Assembly (NCBI RefSeq): GCF_036541335.1
Contig: NZ_JAZHBO010000001.1
Span: forward strand, 434,001-498,000
DNA length: 64,000 nt
Reading direction: 5' to 3'
From: Aquilutibacter rugosus
GTDB lineage: Bacteria > Pseudomonadota > Gammaproteobacteria > Xanthomonadales > Xanthomonadaceae
Shown here one piece after another: positions 47,768 through 56,775 of this stretch. Both the position numbers and the translations under genes were made by a program. Each line of letters begins with the position of its first letter. The stretch's first letter is position 1. Under the pieces are notes generated by a model, which did not search any database, was not told the DNA's origin, and saw nothing but the letters and a program-made list of their open reading frames with translations.

Positions 47768-48442
47768 ATGAAGATCAATGAATGGCCGATCGAGGAACGC
47801 CCTCGCGAAAAACTGATGCTGCGCGGCCCTGCCGCGTTAAGTGACTCCGAGCTGCTGGCCGTATTTTTAGGCAGCGGCCTGAAGGGAGAGACGGCAGTGA
47901 TGACCGCGATCGGTTTGCTGCAGTCGGTCGGCGGTCTGCGCGCGCTGCTGGAAATGCCGGCGGGCGTGCTGGCCGAGCAGCGCGGCATTGGCGTGGCCCG
48001 CAGTGCCCTGCTGGTGGCAGCCCTGGAGTTGGGCCAACGCTATTTACAGAGCGAGCTGGAGCGGACCGATGTGCTGCGCAATCCGCTGATGGCGGGCCGA
48101 TACTTTCAGCAACGACTGCGCGCCCATAAGCACGAGGTGTTCGCGGTGCTGTTTCTAGACACCCGTCACCGCCCCATCCTGTTCGAGGAGATGTTCCGCG
48201 GCACCATTGACGGCTCCGAGGTTCACCCGCGCGAGGTGGTCCGCCGGGCCCTACAGCTCAACGCCTCGGCGGTCATGGTCGGCCATAACCACCCCTCCGG
48301 ATCGCGGGAGCCGAGCATGGCGGACCGCGCCGTGACCCAAAAACTGAAGGCCGCACTGGAGCTGGTACACCTGCGACTGCTCGATCACTTCATTGTCGGC
48401 GATGGCGAACCGGTCAGTCTGGCCAAGCTGGGTTGGTGCTAA
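47768..48442 (+). CDS. radC: RadC-family JAB/MPN protein
   Basis: 224 residues. N-terminal helix-hairpin-helix region (GPAALSDSELLAVFLGSG, RGIGVARSALL) then the MPN domain with the full JAMM zinc motif: EVVRRALQ, HNHPSGSREPSMAD. The family is widely annotated as DNA repair protein RadC, but the repair role has been withdrawn for E. coli and the true function is unknown. Start ATG 47768, giving MKINEWPIEERPREK as in relatives. Confidence 0.95.
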   Translation: MKINEWPIEERPREKLMLRGPAALSDSELLAVFLGSGLKGETAVMTAIGLLQSVGGLRALLEMPAGVLAEQRGIGVARSALLVAALELGQRYLQSELERTDVLRNPLMAGRYFQQRLRAHKHEVFAVLFLDTRHRPILFEEMFRGTIDGSEVHPREVVRRALQLNASAVMVGHNHPSGSREPSMADRAVTQKLKAALELVHLRLLDHFIVGDGEPVSLAKLGWC

Positions 48443-48534
48443 GGTGATGTCAGAATAAGAAAAAGTCTAAAAAAGTGTTGTATTTTCGTAACTTATGGGT
48501 AACATGCAAAGTAACTCCATAGGTTTTTGACGCA

Positions 48535-50223
48535 GTGAAAACGCAAATCCGCGATCTGCTGAACCGTGCTGTCGGTCAGCTTCGTGACCAGGGCAGCTTG
48601 CCGGCCGATCTGGCAACCCCCGATTTTGTCGTTGAACACCCCAAGAACCGCACACAGGGCGACTTTGCGACCAATGCGGCCATGCTGTTGGCCAAGCCGG
48701 CGGGCACCAATCCGCGCGCGGTGGCGGAGCAGCTGCTGCAGGCGCTTCCTGCAAATACCCTGATTGGCAAGGCAGAAATCGCCGGCCCGGGTTTCATCAA
48801 TTTCACCCTGGCGGAATCCGCCTGGCGTCAGTCGCTGGCCGATTTGCTGGCTGCAGACGGCGCCTATGGCCGTAACGAGTCAGGCCAGGGTCGCACCGCC
48901 GGTGTCGAATTTGTCAGCGCCAACCCGACTGGGCCGCTGCACGTCGGCCATGGCCGCGCCGGTGTGATCGGTGACTGCATTGCGCGCATCCTCGATGCCA
49001 ACGGCTGGAACGTCAAACGCGAGTTCTACTACAACGACGCCGGTGCACAGATCAACAATCTGGCACTCAGTGTGCAGGCGCGCGCCAATGGCGTCGGCCC
49101 GGATGCCGCCGAGTGGCAGTCCGACTGGTACAAAGGCAGCTACATCGGCGACATCGCCAATGATTTCAAGGCCGGCAAGTCGGTCACGGTCGAGGGTCAG
49201 CAAGTCACCGCGACCGGCGACATCAGTGACCTGGACGCCATCCGCCGTTATGCCGTGGCCGCCCTACGCAACGAACAGAACCTGGATCTCGAGGCCTTCA
49301 AGATCGGCTTTGATGTCTATTTCCTGGAGTCGTCGCTGTATGCCGACGGCCAAGTGGATCAGACGGTGCAGGCCCTGACGGACAGCGGCAAGGCGTACGA
49401 GGCCGATGGCGCTCTGTGGCTGCGCTCGACCGATTACGGTGACGACAAGGACCGCGTGATGCGCAAGTCCGACGGCACCTATACCTACTTCCTGCCGGAC
49501 GTGGCCTACCACGCCAACAAATGGCGTCGCGGTTACGAGCGTGCAATCACCGAACTCGGTAGCGACCACCACGGTTCGCTGGCCCGGGTCAAAGCCGGCC
49601 TGCAGGCACTCGATATCGGCATTCCTAAGGAGTGGCCGGAGTACGTGCTGCACCAGATGGTCACCGTGATGCGCAATGGCGAAGAGGTCAAGGTCTCCAA
49701 GCGCGCCGGCGATTACATCACGCTACGGGATCTCATCGAAGAAACCAGTGCCGATGCGACGCGCTGGTTCCTGGTGGCCCGCAAGCCCGACTCGCAGCTG
49801 ACCTTTGATATTGACCTGGCCAAGTCGCAGACGCTGGACAATCCGGTGTACTACGTGCAGGTGGCACATGCGCGGATCTGCGGTGTGTTCCGCCAGCTGG
49901 CAGAGCGCGGTCTGTCCTTCGATCGTGACAATGGGCTGAAGCAGCCGCTGGATCTCGATGATCGCGCGGCACACGAACTGATTCTGACCTTGCTGCGCTT
50001 CCCCGATGTGGTGGCCGCGGCGGGACGTGATCTGGAGCCGCATCTGATTGCGGCCTACGTGCTGGAACTGGCGCAGGCCTTCCAGTCGTACTACAACGAC
50101 CACCAGTTCCTGGTGGATGACTCGAACGTGCGGGATGCGCGTTTGGTACTGGCACAAGCCACGCGGCAAGTGTTGGCCAATGGACTGCAACTGCTGGGCA
50201 TCAGCGCACCCGAGGTAATGTAA
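48535..50223 (+). CDS. argS: Arginyl-tRNA synthetase
   Basis: Charges tRNA-Arg; 562 residues. The N-terminal Add1 domain is followed by the catalytic domain with SANPTGPLHVGHGRAGVIGD (HIGH-type motif near residue 137) and VKVSKRAGDYITL in the KMSKS position, and the anticodon-binding domain at the end. GTG start at 48535 gives MKTQIRDLLNRAVGQL, matching family N-termini. SPOR protein gene begins two bases after the stop. Confidence 0.97.
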   Translation: MKTQIRDLLNRAVGQLRDQGSLPADLATPDFVVEHPKNRTQGDFATNAAMLLAKPAGTNPRAVAEQLLQALPANTLIGKAEIAGPGFINFTLAESAWRQSLADLLAADGAYGRNESGQGRTAGVEFVSANPTGPLHVGHGRAGVIGDCIARILDANGWNVKREFYYNDAGAQINNLALSVQARANGVGPDAAEWQSDWYKGSYIGDIANDFKAGKSVTVEGQQVTATGDISDLDAIRRYAVAALRNEQNLDLEAFKIGFDVYFLESSLYADGQVDQTVQALTDSGKAYEADGALWLRSTDYGDDKDRVMRKSDGTYTYFLPDVAYHANKWRRGYERAITELGSDHHGSLARVKAGLQALDIGIPKEWPEYVLHQMVTVMRNGEEVKVSKRAGDYITLRDLIEETSADATRWFLVARKPDSQLTFDIDLAKSQTLDNPVYYVQVAHARICGVFRQLAERGLSFDRDNGLKQPLDLDDRAAHELILTLLRFPDVVAAAGRDLEPHLIAAYVLELAQAFQSYYNDHQFLVDDSNVRDARLVLAQATRQVLANGLQLLGISAPEVM

Positions 50224-50225
50224 TC

Positions 50226-51377
50226 ATGGCAACCCGTCGCAACACTAAAACTCAAGCTCGTCGCAGCGCTGCACCCCAGCGTCGTGGTGGTGGCCTGTCC
50301 CCTTCGACCGTGTTTGTGGTCGGCGCCGCGATCGGTGCCGCCGTGCTATTCGGCGCGCCCAAGCTCCTGAAAGAGGACGGTACCGACAGCTTCCTGCGGC
50401 CCAAGCCCAATGCCGATGCCGAGCCGGTCTCGATGGCTACGGAGCAGCGCGTTGCCGATGGCGATGGCGTGGTGGCCAAGTCTTCGGACTCGGCGACCGC
50501 TGCGGAGCCGGCTGCTGAATCGACGGAGGAAGGCACTGAGTTCGATTTCTACAACGTGCTGGCCAATAAAGAAGTGGAGATGACGCCTGAGCAGCAGGCC
50601 GCATTGAACCAGGCCGAGGCGCGTCGTCGTTCGCAAGCCGAGGCCTCTGCCCGCAAGAAGGCCGAAGCCGCTGCGCTCGCTGCCAGTGTCGCGGGTTCGC
50701 AAGCCGATGCAGGCGTGGTCGTGATGCCGGATGCCAATGCACCCGCAGCCACCCTGCCCAAGCCGGTAGCAGTCAATGTGCCGCGTGCCGCTTCGACTAC
50801 TGCCCCCAAGACGACGTTGTCGGCACCCGCTGCCAGCGCCAAGCCGGCCACTGTCGAAACCAAGCCCGCCGAAACGAAGGCGCTGCCCAAGCCGGTCGCT
50901 GCGGTGACGCCTTCGGTCAAGGATCGTCCGGTTAAGGCCGCTGCTACAACCGTTGCCGAAGCCCCCAAGCCGAAGGCGAAGGCGGTTGCCGCCTATGCCA
51001 AGAACCCGGACGTCACGGCGGTCGGCAAAGGCGTGGCCATGGTGATGCCTGCCGCATCGCTGGATCCGACCCGCACGTTTGAGAAACCGGCCGTCAGCAA
51101 GACGACGTCGGCAGCGCCCGCAGCCGCTTCGGCCAGTTCGAACAGCAAGGTGCTGGTGCAGGCCGGTGCGTTTAGCGACAAGGGTCAGGCCGAAAAGGTC
51201 AAAGCCAAGATCGCCATGTTGGGTCTTGGCGCCCGGGTCGAATCCTCGACCAATGCGGGCAAGAGCGTTTATCGGGTCCGTCTGGGACCCTATGCCGAGA
51301 ACTCATCGGAGCTGAGCGCTGCCAAGCGTAAACTCAGCGGTGGCGGTGTCAACGCCATGGAAGTCCACATCAACTGA
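50226..51377 (+). CDS. SPOR-domain protein, FtsN-like
   Basis: 383-residue bitopic inner-membrane protein. Residues 1-23 are basic and cytoplasmic, one membrane segment spans about 25-45 (STVFVVGAAIGAAVLFGA), and a long Ala/Pro/Lys-rich linker with a short coiled region (EQQAALNQAEARRRSQ) leads to a C-terminal SPOR domain (about 305-383: VLVQAGAFSDKGQAEKVKAKI, YRVRLGPYAENSSEL). SPOR domains bind denuded glycan at division sites. The argS-SPOR order is common in gammaproteobacteria, where the SPOR gene is FtsN. I leave the symbol open because the linker is unrelated. Confidence 0.85.
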   Translation: MATRRNTKTQARRSAAPQRRGGGLSPSTVFVVGAAIGAAVLFGAPKLLKEDGTDSFLRPKPNADAEPVSMATEQRVADGDGVVAKSSDSATAAEPAAESTEEGTEFDFYNVLANKEVEMTPEQQAALNQAEARRRSQAEASARKKAEAAALAASVAGSQADAGVVVMPDANAPAATLPKPVAVNVPRAASTTAPKTTLSAPAASAKPATVETKPAETKALPKPVAAVTPSVKDRPVKAAATTVAEAPKPKAKAVAAYAKNPDVTAVGKGVAMVMPAASLDPTRTFEKPAVSKTTSAAPAAASASSNSKVLVQAGAFSDKGQAEKVKAKIAMLGLGARVESSTNAGKSVYRVRLGPYAENSSELSAAKRKLSGGGVNAMEVHIN

Positions 51378-51411
51378 TCCCGAATTCGGGTGTCATCCGG
51401 AGTCCGTTTCT

Positions 51412-51957
51412 ATGTCGAAAAACGTTCTCGCAATTTCCGGTAGCCTACGCAAAGGCTCGTTCAACACCCGCCTGGCCAAGGCCATTGCTAAACAGGCACC
51501 CGCGGGCACCAAGGTGACGGTCGCCACGCTGGACGGCATTCCGCTGTACAACGGCGATGTCGAAGCCGCCGACGGCATCCCCGCCGCAGTGACTGCGCTC
51601 AAGGAACAGATCCTTGCCGCCGATGCCATCGTGCTGGTCACGCCCGAATACAACCACGGCATTCCCGGCGTTTTCAAGAATGCGATTGACTGGTTGTCGC
51701 GCGCCGACAAGACCGCGATCTTCAGCGGCCGCAAAGTGGGCCTGGTTGGCATTGGTATGGGTGGCTTCGGCACCATGCTGTCGCAAACCGCCTGGCTGCA
51801 GGTGCTGCGCTACTTTGGCTGCGAGGTCTTTACGGGCGCTCTAGTCACGATTGGCGGCGCCAACGAGGACACCATCGCCGAAGACGGGACCGTCAATGAC
51901 GAGCGCGCCGCCAAGTCCGTCGCGAACTACGTCGAATCCTTCACCGCCTGGGTGTGA
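51412..51957 (+). CDS. NADPH-dependent FMN reductase family protein
   Basis: Flavodoxin-fold flavoprotein, 181 residues, using NAD(P)H to reduce FMN, quinones, azo dyes or chromate. AISGSLRKGSFNTRLAKA binds the FMN phosphate; VTPEYNHGIPGVFKNAIDWLSR is the family signature; GMGGFGTM precedes the last helix. ATG 51412 chosen because the upstream open frame runs back into the SPOR gene and has no similarity. The gene ends one to two bases before repeat copy A. Confidence 0.9.
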   Translation: MSKNVLAISGSLRKGSFNTRLAKAIAKQAPAGTKVTVATLDGIPLYNGDVEAADGIPAAVTALKEQILAADAIVLVTPEYNHGIPGVFKNAIDWLSRADKTAIFSGRKVGLVGIGMGGFGTMLSQTAWLQVLRYFGCEVFTGALVTIGGANEDTIAEDGTVNDERAAKSVANYVESFTAWV

Positions 51958-51959
51958 GA

Positions 51960-51996
51960 AATGGGGACGGAGGCAATTAATTCTGCTTAACAATTG
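51960..51996 (+). repeat. REP-like repeat, copy A
   Basis: AATGGGGACGGAGGCAATTAATT, then CTGCTTAACAATTG. Copy B (52042-52077) faces it across 45 bases, so A and B form an inverted pair between two convergent genes, like a REPIN. The intervening bases contain a GC-rich partial dyad. Confidence 0.75.
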
Positions 51997-52041
51997 AAGG
52001 CGTAGGGTTTGGGCTGGCGCGATGCGCCGCGGCCACCCCGC

Positions 52042-52077
52042 CAATTGTTAAGGGGAATTAATTGCCTCCGTCCCCAT
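52042..52077 (-). repeat. REP-like repeat, copy B
   Basis: Same family, minus orientation: CAATTGTTAAGGGGAATTAATT then GCCTCCGTCCCCATT as read on the plus strand. It carries the last codons and TAA stop (52058-52060) of the dehydrogenase gene. Confidence 0.75.
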
Positions 52078-52933
52078 TTTTGCGCTTCAGGCTGATCAGC
52101 GATGAGGTATCCGCGTCGGGCAAGGCGCGCGATTCTGCCAGCTCGGCGTAATCGGATTCGGCCTGTCGTAAAGCGGGCAAGTTAAGCCCCAGGCTGTCGG
52201 CCATGCCCTGCACGATGCGCAGGTCCTTGAGCATGTGCGCGTTCTTGAAGCCCGGCGTGAACTGCGAGTTCAGCATGGTGACGCCGCGTTTGTCGAGAAA
52301 CCAGTTACTGGCCGCGCCGCTCATCAGCGTCGGGATTAACTTGGCCGGATCGAGCTGCAGCGCTTCGGCTAGGGCTAGCGCTTCGCACACGGCCTCATTG
52401 ATGCCTGCCACCATGATCTGATTGACGGCCTTGGTGGCCTGGCCGCTGCCGACCTCGCCCATGTGCGTAACGCGCGCAGCGTAGGTATTGAGCAATGGCA
52501 TGACGCGCTCGAGGGCATCCGCCTCGGCACCAACCATCACCGACAGTTTGCCGTTACGGGAGCCCTCGACACCGCCGCTGACCGGCGCATCGACAAACGC
52601 GATACCTTTTCCGGCCAGACAAGCTGCCGCATCGCGCGCCGTCTGCACGGACACCGTCGAATGATCCATGACCATGCTGCCGGGCTGCAGCACCTCGGCC
52701 AATGCATGCACGTTCTGCAATACATCGGCGTCGAGAGAGACATTGAGAATGACCACATCGCAGTTCGAAAAGTCCTGCGGTCCCGAAGCGCCATGGATGC
52801 GTTCATGCGTTGCAACGAAATCCGTGACCTTCTGCAGGCTACGGTTACCGACGATGGACAGCAAACCGGCCGCCGCCAAATGCTGCGCCATTGGGCCACC
52901 CATTGCGCCAAGGCCGATCAGTCCAACTCTCAT
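52058..52933 (-). CDS. 3-hydroxyisobutyrate dehydrogenase-family NAD(P) oxidoreductase
   Basis: Beta-hydroxyacid dehydrogenase, 291 residues. N-terminal Rossmann domain with LIGLGAMGGPMAQHL, substrate-binding FVDAPVSGGVEG near residue 115, and catalytic lysine in GQATKAVNQIMVAG near 167. It oxidises or reduces a small beta-hydroxy acid, e.g. 3-hydroxyisobutyrate, tartronate semialdehyde or succinic semialdehyde; substrate not decidable. ATG 52933 has GAGG eight bases upstream; a longer frame to 52981 has no support. The last residues (KRKNGDGGN) and the stop codon are encoded by repeat copy B, so the natural C-terminus has been replaced. Confidence 0.88.
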   Translation of the reverse strand: MRVGLIGLGAMGGPMAQHLAAAGLLSIVGNRSLQKVTDFVATHERIHGASGPQDFSNCDVVILNVSLDADVLQNVHALAEVLQPGSMVMDHSTVSVQTARDAAACLAGKGIAFVDAPVSGGVEGSRNGKLSVMVGAEADALERVMPLLNTYAARVTHMGEVGSGQATKAVNQIMVAGINEAVCEALALAEALQLDPAKLIPTLMSGAASNWFLDKRGVTMLNSQFTPGFKNAHMLKDLRIVQGMADSLGLNLPALRQAESDYAELAESRALPDADTSSLISLKRKNGDGGN

Positions 52934-52969
52934 TTTTTCCTCACTTCTCACTTCGTTCGAAGTATCAAA

Positions 52970-53048
52970 AAAACAAATCAAAAATCAAAAATCAAAAAAG
53001 AGATGAAAAGCAAAGGCAAGAGCAAGAGCAAGACCAAAGGCAAGAGCG
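52970..53048. repeat. Low-complexity purine tract between speA and the dehydrogenase
   Basis: On the plus strand, short tandem units AAAAATC (three times or more) run into (A/G)-rich hexamers such as GGCAAGAGCAAGA. It is almost purely purine apart from scattered C and ends at the speA stop. It holds no gene. Slippage-prone; on the minus strand it is a pyrimidine-rich 3' untranslated region of speA with T-runs that could end transcription. Confidence 0.6.
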
Positions 53049-54938
53049 TTAGAAGATCGGGGCGGATTCGAGATAGGTGTATCCGGTCAGACCCTTCTCG
53101 AGATCGGCAAGGAGCTGCTCACGATCGGCTTCCGGCAGGTGCGCTGCGTCCACCTTGCTGCGATAGGCTGCACGCAAGTCGGCGAGCGAATAGCCCACGT
53201 AGTCGAGCATGACGTCGGTGGTGTCACCGCGACGAGCCTGCGTGCTGACAATCTGTCCGTCGCGGACCCGCACTTCGAGCGCATCGGTGTCGCCGAACAG
53301 ATTGTGGATGTCGCCCAGAATCTCCTGATATGCACCGACCATAAAGAAGCCCAGGCGATACATATCACCGCTATGGACATCGTGGACGGGCATGCTGGTA
53401 TCGAGCGTTTCATAGCCCACGTAGGTGTCGATGCGACCGTCGGAATCGCAGGTCATATCGGCCAGCACACCGCGGCGCGCCGGCTCGCTGTCGAGTCGCT
53501 CGATCGGCAGGATCGGGAAGACCTGATCAATGGCCCACACATCGGGAATGGATTCGAACACACTGAAATTGACGAAGAGTTTGTCGACCAGTCGCTGGTT
53601 CAACTCATCGAGCACCGCCTGATGGGATTTCTCCGACGGGCTAAGACGGTCTTTGACGATATGCGCGATGGCGTAGAACAGATCGTCAATACGGGCGCGA
53701 TGTACCAGGTCAATCTGACCTAGGGAGTACAGGGCCAGGCCTTCGTTATGGTGATGTACGGCCTCGTGGAACAGTTCGATGGCGGGCCGTTCGTTGAGCT
53801 CGTCGTAGGTTTCACGCAGGCGTCGGATGACAGCAGGCTCATCGTCGTGCTCGTCGGGGACGCGACCCTCGGGGGCCTTTTCCACTTCGGCCACATTGGC
53901 CACCAGCACGGCATGATGCGCGGTCAGGGCGCGACCGGATTCGGTCAGGATATCGGGCGCCGGCAGATCGTACTCGTCGCAAGCCTCGGCCAGCGGTTGA
54001 ATGATGCTCGAGGCGTACTGGCTGATGCTGTAGTTGGTGGAGCAGTAACCGCGCGAGCGAGTGCCTTCGTAATCGACGCCGAGACCGCCGCCGACATCCA
54101 TAAAGCGGATGTGTGCGCCGAGCACGCTGAGCTCGACAAAGTAGCGCACGGCCTCACGCATGCCGCTGGCAATATCGCGCACGTTGCTGATCTGCGACCC
54201 CATATGGAAATGCAGCAGGCCTAGGCAATCGCTCATGCCCGCATCGCGAAGAGTCTTCCAGAGGTCCAGCACCTGGCGCGGTGACAGACCGAACTTGGCC
54301 TTATCGCCGCCGCTGTTCTGCCACTTGCCGGCACCAAGGCTGGCCAGACGCATGCGCACACCCAAGCCCGGCTTGACGCCAAGTTTCTCGGCTTCTTCGA
54401 GCGCCATTTTTAATTCCGAAGGCTTCTCGACCACGATCCAGGTATCGTGACCCAGCTTGCGTGCGATCAGGGCCAAGCGCAGATATTCGCGGTCTTTGTA
54501 GCCGTTGCAGACGATGACGCTGCCCGGCTGGGCCAAAGCAATCACGGCCATCAGCTCGGGCTTACTGCCAGCCTCCAGACCGAAGCCGCTCGATGCATGC
54601 TTGGCCAGAGTGGCTGCTACACCGTGATGCTGATTGACCTTGATGGGATAGATGGCGCGGTATTTGCCGGCGTAATCCCAATCGGTGATGGCCTGGGCAA
54701 ACGCATCCTGCAATTTCGAGAGGCGGTGATCCAGGATGTCCGGGAAGCGCAACAACAGCGGCAGACGACTGCCCTGGGCTACGGCGCCATCGATCAGTTC
54801 GGCCAGGGGCGCACTGGGCCCCTGCTCACCTTGCGGACGCACGATGACCTGACCGGCCGTGTTGACATCAAAATAGCCATCACTCCAGTGCGGGATGGAG
54901 TATGCGGTGCGGGCTTGGTCAATGGTCCAGCTGGACAT
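53049..54938 (-). CDS. speA: Biosynthetic arginine decarboxylase
   Basis: PLP enzyme converting arginine to agmatine, first step of the agmatine route to putrescine; 629 residues, the usual length. IYPIKVNQHHGV near 98 carries the PLP lysine, HFHMGSQISN, MDVGGGLGVDYEGT and, towards the end, YVLAD-like GVLADMTCDSDGRID with the active-site cysteine. Divergent from speE by 137 bases, an arrangement seen in Xanthomonadales, so the two steps of polyamine synthesis face each other. It could also drain arginine released from cyanophycin. Confidence 0.96.
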   Translation of the reverse strand: MSSWTIDQARTAYSIPHWSDGYFDVNTAGQVIVRPQGEQGPSAPLAELIDGAVAQGSRLPLLLRFPDILDHRLSKLQDAFAQAITDWDYAGKYRAIYPIKVNQHHGVAATLAKHASSGFGLEAGSKPELMAVIALAQPGSVIVCNGYKDREYLRLALIARKLGHDTWIVVEKPSELKMALEEAEKLGVKPGLGVRMRLASLGAGKWQNSGGDKAKFGLSPRQVLDLWKTLRDAGMSDCLGLLHFHMGSQISNVRDIASGMREAVRYFVELSVLGAHIRFMDVGGGLGVDYEGTRSRGYCSTNYSISQYASSIIQPLAEACDEYDLPAPDILTESGRALTAHHAVLVANVAEVEKAPEGRVPDEHDDEPAVIRRLRETYDELNERPAIELFHEAVHHHNEGLALYSLGQIDLVHRARIDDLFYAIAHIVKDRLSPSEKSHQAVLDELNQRLVDKLFVNFSVFESIPDVWAIDQVFPILPIERLDSEPARRGVLADMTCDSDGRIDTYVGYETLDTSMPVHDVHSGDMYRLGFFMVGAYQEILGDIHNLFGDTDALEVRVRDGQIVSTQARRGDTTDVMLDYVGYSLADLRAAYRSKVDAAHLPEADREQLLADLEKGLTGYTYLESAPIF

Positions 54939-55032
54939 GGGGTAGCAGGCTCTCGGGCACAGGGAAACTCATCCATTTTAGCGCCATCGAAGCGAACGCC
55001 AGTTAACACCAGGTGCGGAAACAGGGAACAGG

Positions 55033-55038
55033 TATAAT
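55033..55038 (+). promoter_or_regulatory. -10 element of the speE promoter
   Basis: Consensus TATAAT 37 bases before the speE start. TTAACA at 55003-55008 is too far (24 bases) to be a standard -35. Confidence 0.45.
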
Positions 55039-55075
55039 TCGGGCATTCACTATCAGCACCTATGGAGCTTTCGCG

Positions 55076-55918
55076 ATGAGCGACAACCAACAATGGCATT
55101 ACGAGAACTTTGACCCGACGGGTTCGGCCATCGGTTATCGGATCACCCGCAAGCTCGACGAGGTCCAGTCGCCATTCCAGAAGATCGAGATCTTCGAGTC
55201 CACCGATTGGGGCAACCTGATGCTGATCGATGGCGCCATGATGCTGACGACCAAGGACAACTTCTTTTATCACGAGATGATCGCGCATCCGGCCCTGCTG
55301 ACGCATCCGGACCCGAGGAAGGTCGTGATCATCGGCGGTGGTGACTGCGGTACGCTGCGCGAGGTGCTCAAGCACAAGGGCGTCGAATCCGCCGTTCAGT
55401 GCGACATCGACGAACAGGTCACGCGCATGGCCGAAAAATACTTCCCCGAGCTGTGCGATTCGAACGACGATCCGCGCGCCACGCTGATGTGGGACGACGG
55501 TCTGGCCTACATCAAGAACCTCGAGCCGCGCTCGGTCGACGTGATCATCGTCGACTCCACCGATCCAGTCGGTCCTGCCGAGGGCTTGTTCAACAAGGCG
55601 TTCTTTGCCGACTGCTTTAAGGCGCTGCGTGACAACGGCGTGCTGGTGCAGCAGTCCGAGTCGCCGCTGATGTTGCTCGATCTGATCAAGGAACTGCGCG
55701 GCGAAATGGGCAAGGCCGGCTTTGCCGAGTTCCAGACGCTGCCGTTCCCGCAGCCGTGCTATCCCACCGGCTGGTGGTCGGTCACTATGGCGCGTAAGGG
55801 CGGCCAAGGCTTCGCCTTCCGCGAGCTCCCCGTCGACCTTGCCACGCTCTACTACACCGGCACCGCACACGCCGCCGGCCAAACCCTTCCCCCATTCGTC
55901 GCCCAAGCCCTTAAATAA
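55076..55918 (+). CDS. speE: Spermidine synthase
   Basis: Transfers aminopropyl from decarboxylated S-adenosylmethionine to putrescine; 280 residues. LMLIDGAMMLTTKDNFFYHEMIAHP, the nucleotide-binding VVIIGGGDCGTLREVLKH near 83-100, and the catalytic DSTDPVGPAEGLF near 157 are family blocks. ATG 55076 follows TGGAGC at a good distance; the longer frame has no similarity. The TAA stop overlaps the first bases of repeat copy C. Confidence 0.96.
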   Translation: MSDNQQWHYENFDPTGSAIGYRITRKLDEVQSPFQKIEIFESTDWGNLMLIDGAMMLTTKDNFFYHEMIAHPALLTHPDPRKVVIIGGGDCGTLREVLKHKGVESAVQCDIDEQVTRMAEKYFPELCDSNDDPRATLMWDDGLAYIKNLEPRSVDVIIVDSTDPVGPAEGLFNKAFFADCFKALRDNGVLVQQSESPLMLLDLIKELRGEMGKAGFAEFQTLPFPQPCYPTGWWSVTMARKGGQGFAFRELPVDLATLYYTGTAHAAGQTLPPFVAQALK

Positions 55919-55953
55919 TGGGGACGGAGGGAATTAATTTCCCTTAACAATTG
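55917..55953 (+). repeat. REP-like repeat, copy C
   Basis: AATGGGGACGGAGGGAATTAA then TTTCCCTTAACAATTG. The inner GGGAATTAATTTCCC is a near-perfect palindrome. It overlaps the speE stop at one end and contains the transposase stop (TAA, 55934-55936) at the other, so it joins two genes tail to tail. Confidence 0.8.
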
Positions 55954-56635
55954 GCGGCCGACCGCGGTTGCGCGCCACGCTGTCGCGCCCCAGAGTTGCC
56001 GCCACCATGGCCTGAAAACGCTGCCCGCCAAAGGCTCTCTCCTTGGCGGCGTAGCGGCGGATGGCATCCAGATCGTCGGCACTCGTACCCAGCTCCAACC
56101 AGCGCCGGTATGTCAGGCCCCGCTCGCTGCGATCCGCCCCGAGCCCGAGATACGCTGGATGCGTGGTCAGTCGCTCATCCGTCGTCAGACCGAGATGGTG
56201 CCCCGCACTCGACCACCGGTACGCCGCAGGATCCGCGACTAGCGCCGCCCGCACGGGATTCAACTCGATATAACGCATCACCGCCAGCACATGCCGCGGC
56301 GACGTATCGACCAGACACGATTTGTACCGCCCCTGCCACAGGGTGCCGGTGCGCAGATGCCGCACGTTGAAATACTGCACATAGCATTGACCGGATACCC
56401 GCATCGCCTTCGCCAGGGATAAGGGTTCGGGGCCCGGCGTGAGCAGCAGATGCACGTGATTACTCATCAGCACGAAGGCATGCATCGCGACCCGCTGTTC
56501 ACCGCACGCCTCACACAGCAGCCGCATGTAGGTGTGGCGATCTACGTCGTCGACAAAAATCGCGCCACGATTGACGCCCCGCTGAACCACATGCAACGGA
56601 ACCCCCGGAATCATCATTCGCGGTTGACGAGGCAT
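55934..56635 (-). mobile_element. REP-associated tyrosine transposase (Y1, IS200/IS605-like)
   Basis: Single-stranded-DNA transposase of the RAYT group, 233 residues. VVQRGVNRGAIF near the start, the HUH metal-binding motif SNHVHLLL near residue 67, and the catalytic tyrosine region YCVQYFN / YKSCLVDT (the usual RYKS) followed by YIELNPVRA mark the family. ATG 56635 gives MPRQPRMMIPGVPLHVV, as in relatives; the frame is open further upstream. Its last residues and stop lie in repeat copy C, so the gene and its presumed substrate overlap. RAYTs are usually single-copy and not autonomous transposons; they are thought to spread REP repeats. It appears intact. Confidence 0.85.
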
Positions 56636-56775
56636 CGGGTACGCTCGATTAGAGGTCGAACCCATACAATGCCCGCGCCCGCAGCCCGTGATTATCAGCA
56701 TTTGTCGAAGGCCAGTGTCGGCGTCGGGTGCCATATCGGCCGACCAACGCACCGTTCACAACGGAGACTCATCCG

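Noticed and set aside
54794..55906. 370-codon frame opposite speE, plus similar long frames opposite pgm (44927-45895), iadA (16660-17613) and argS
   Set aside because: Each lies wholly on the complement of a gene with clear family motifs; none has a domain of its own.
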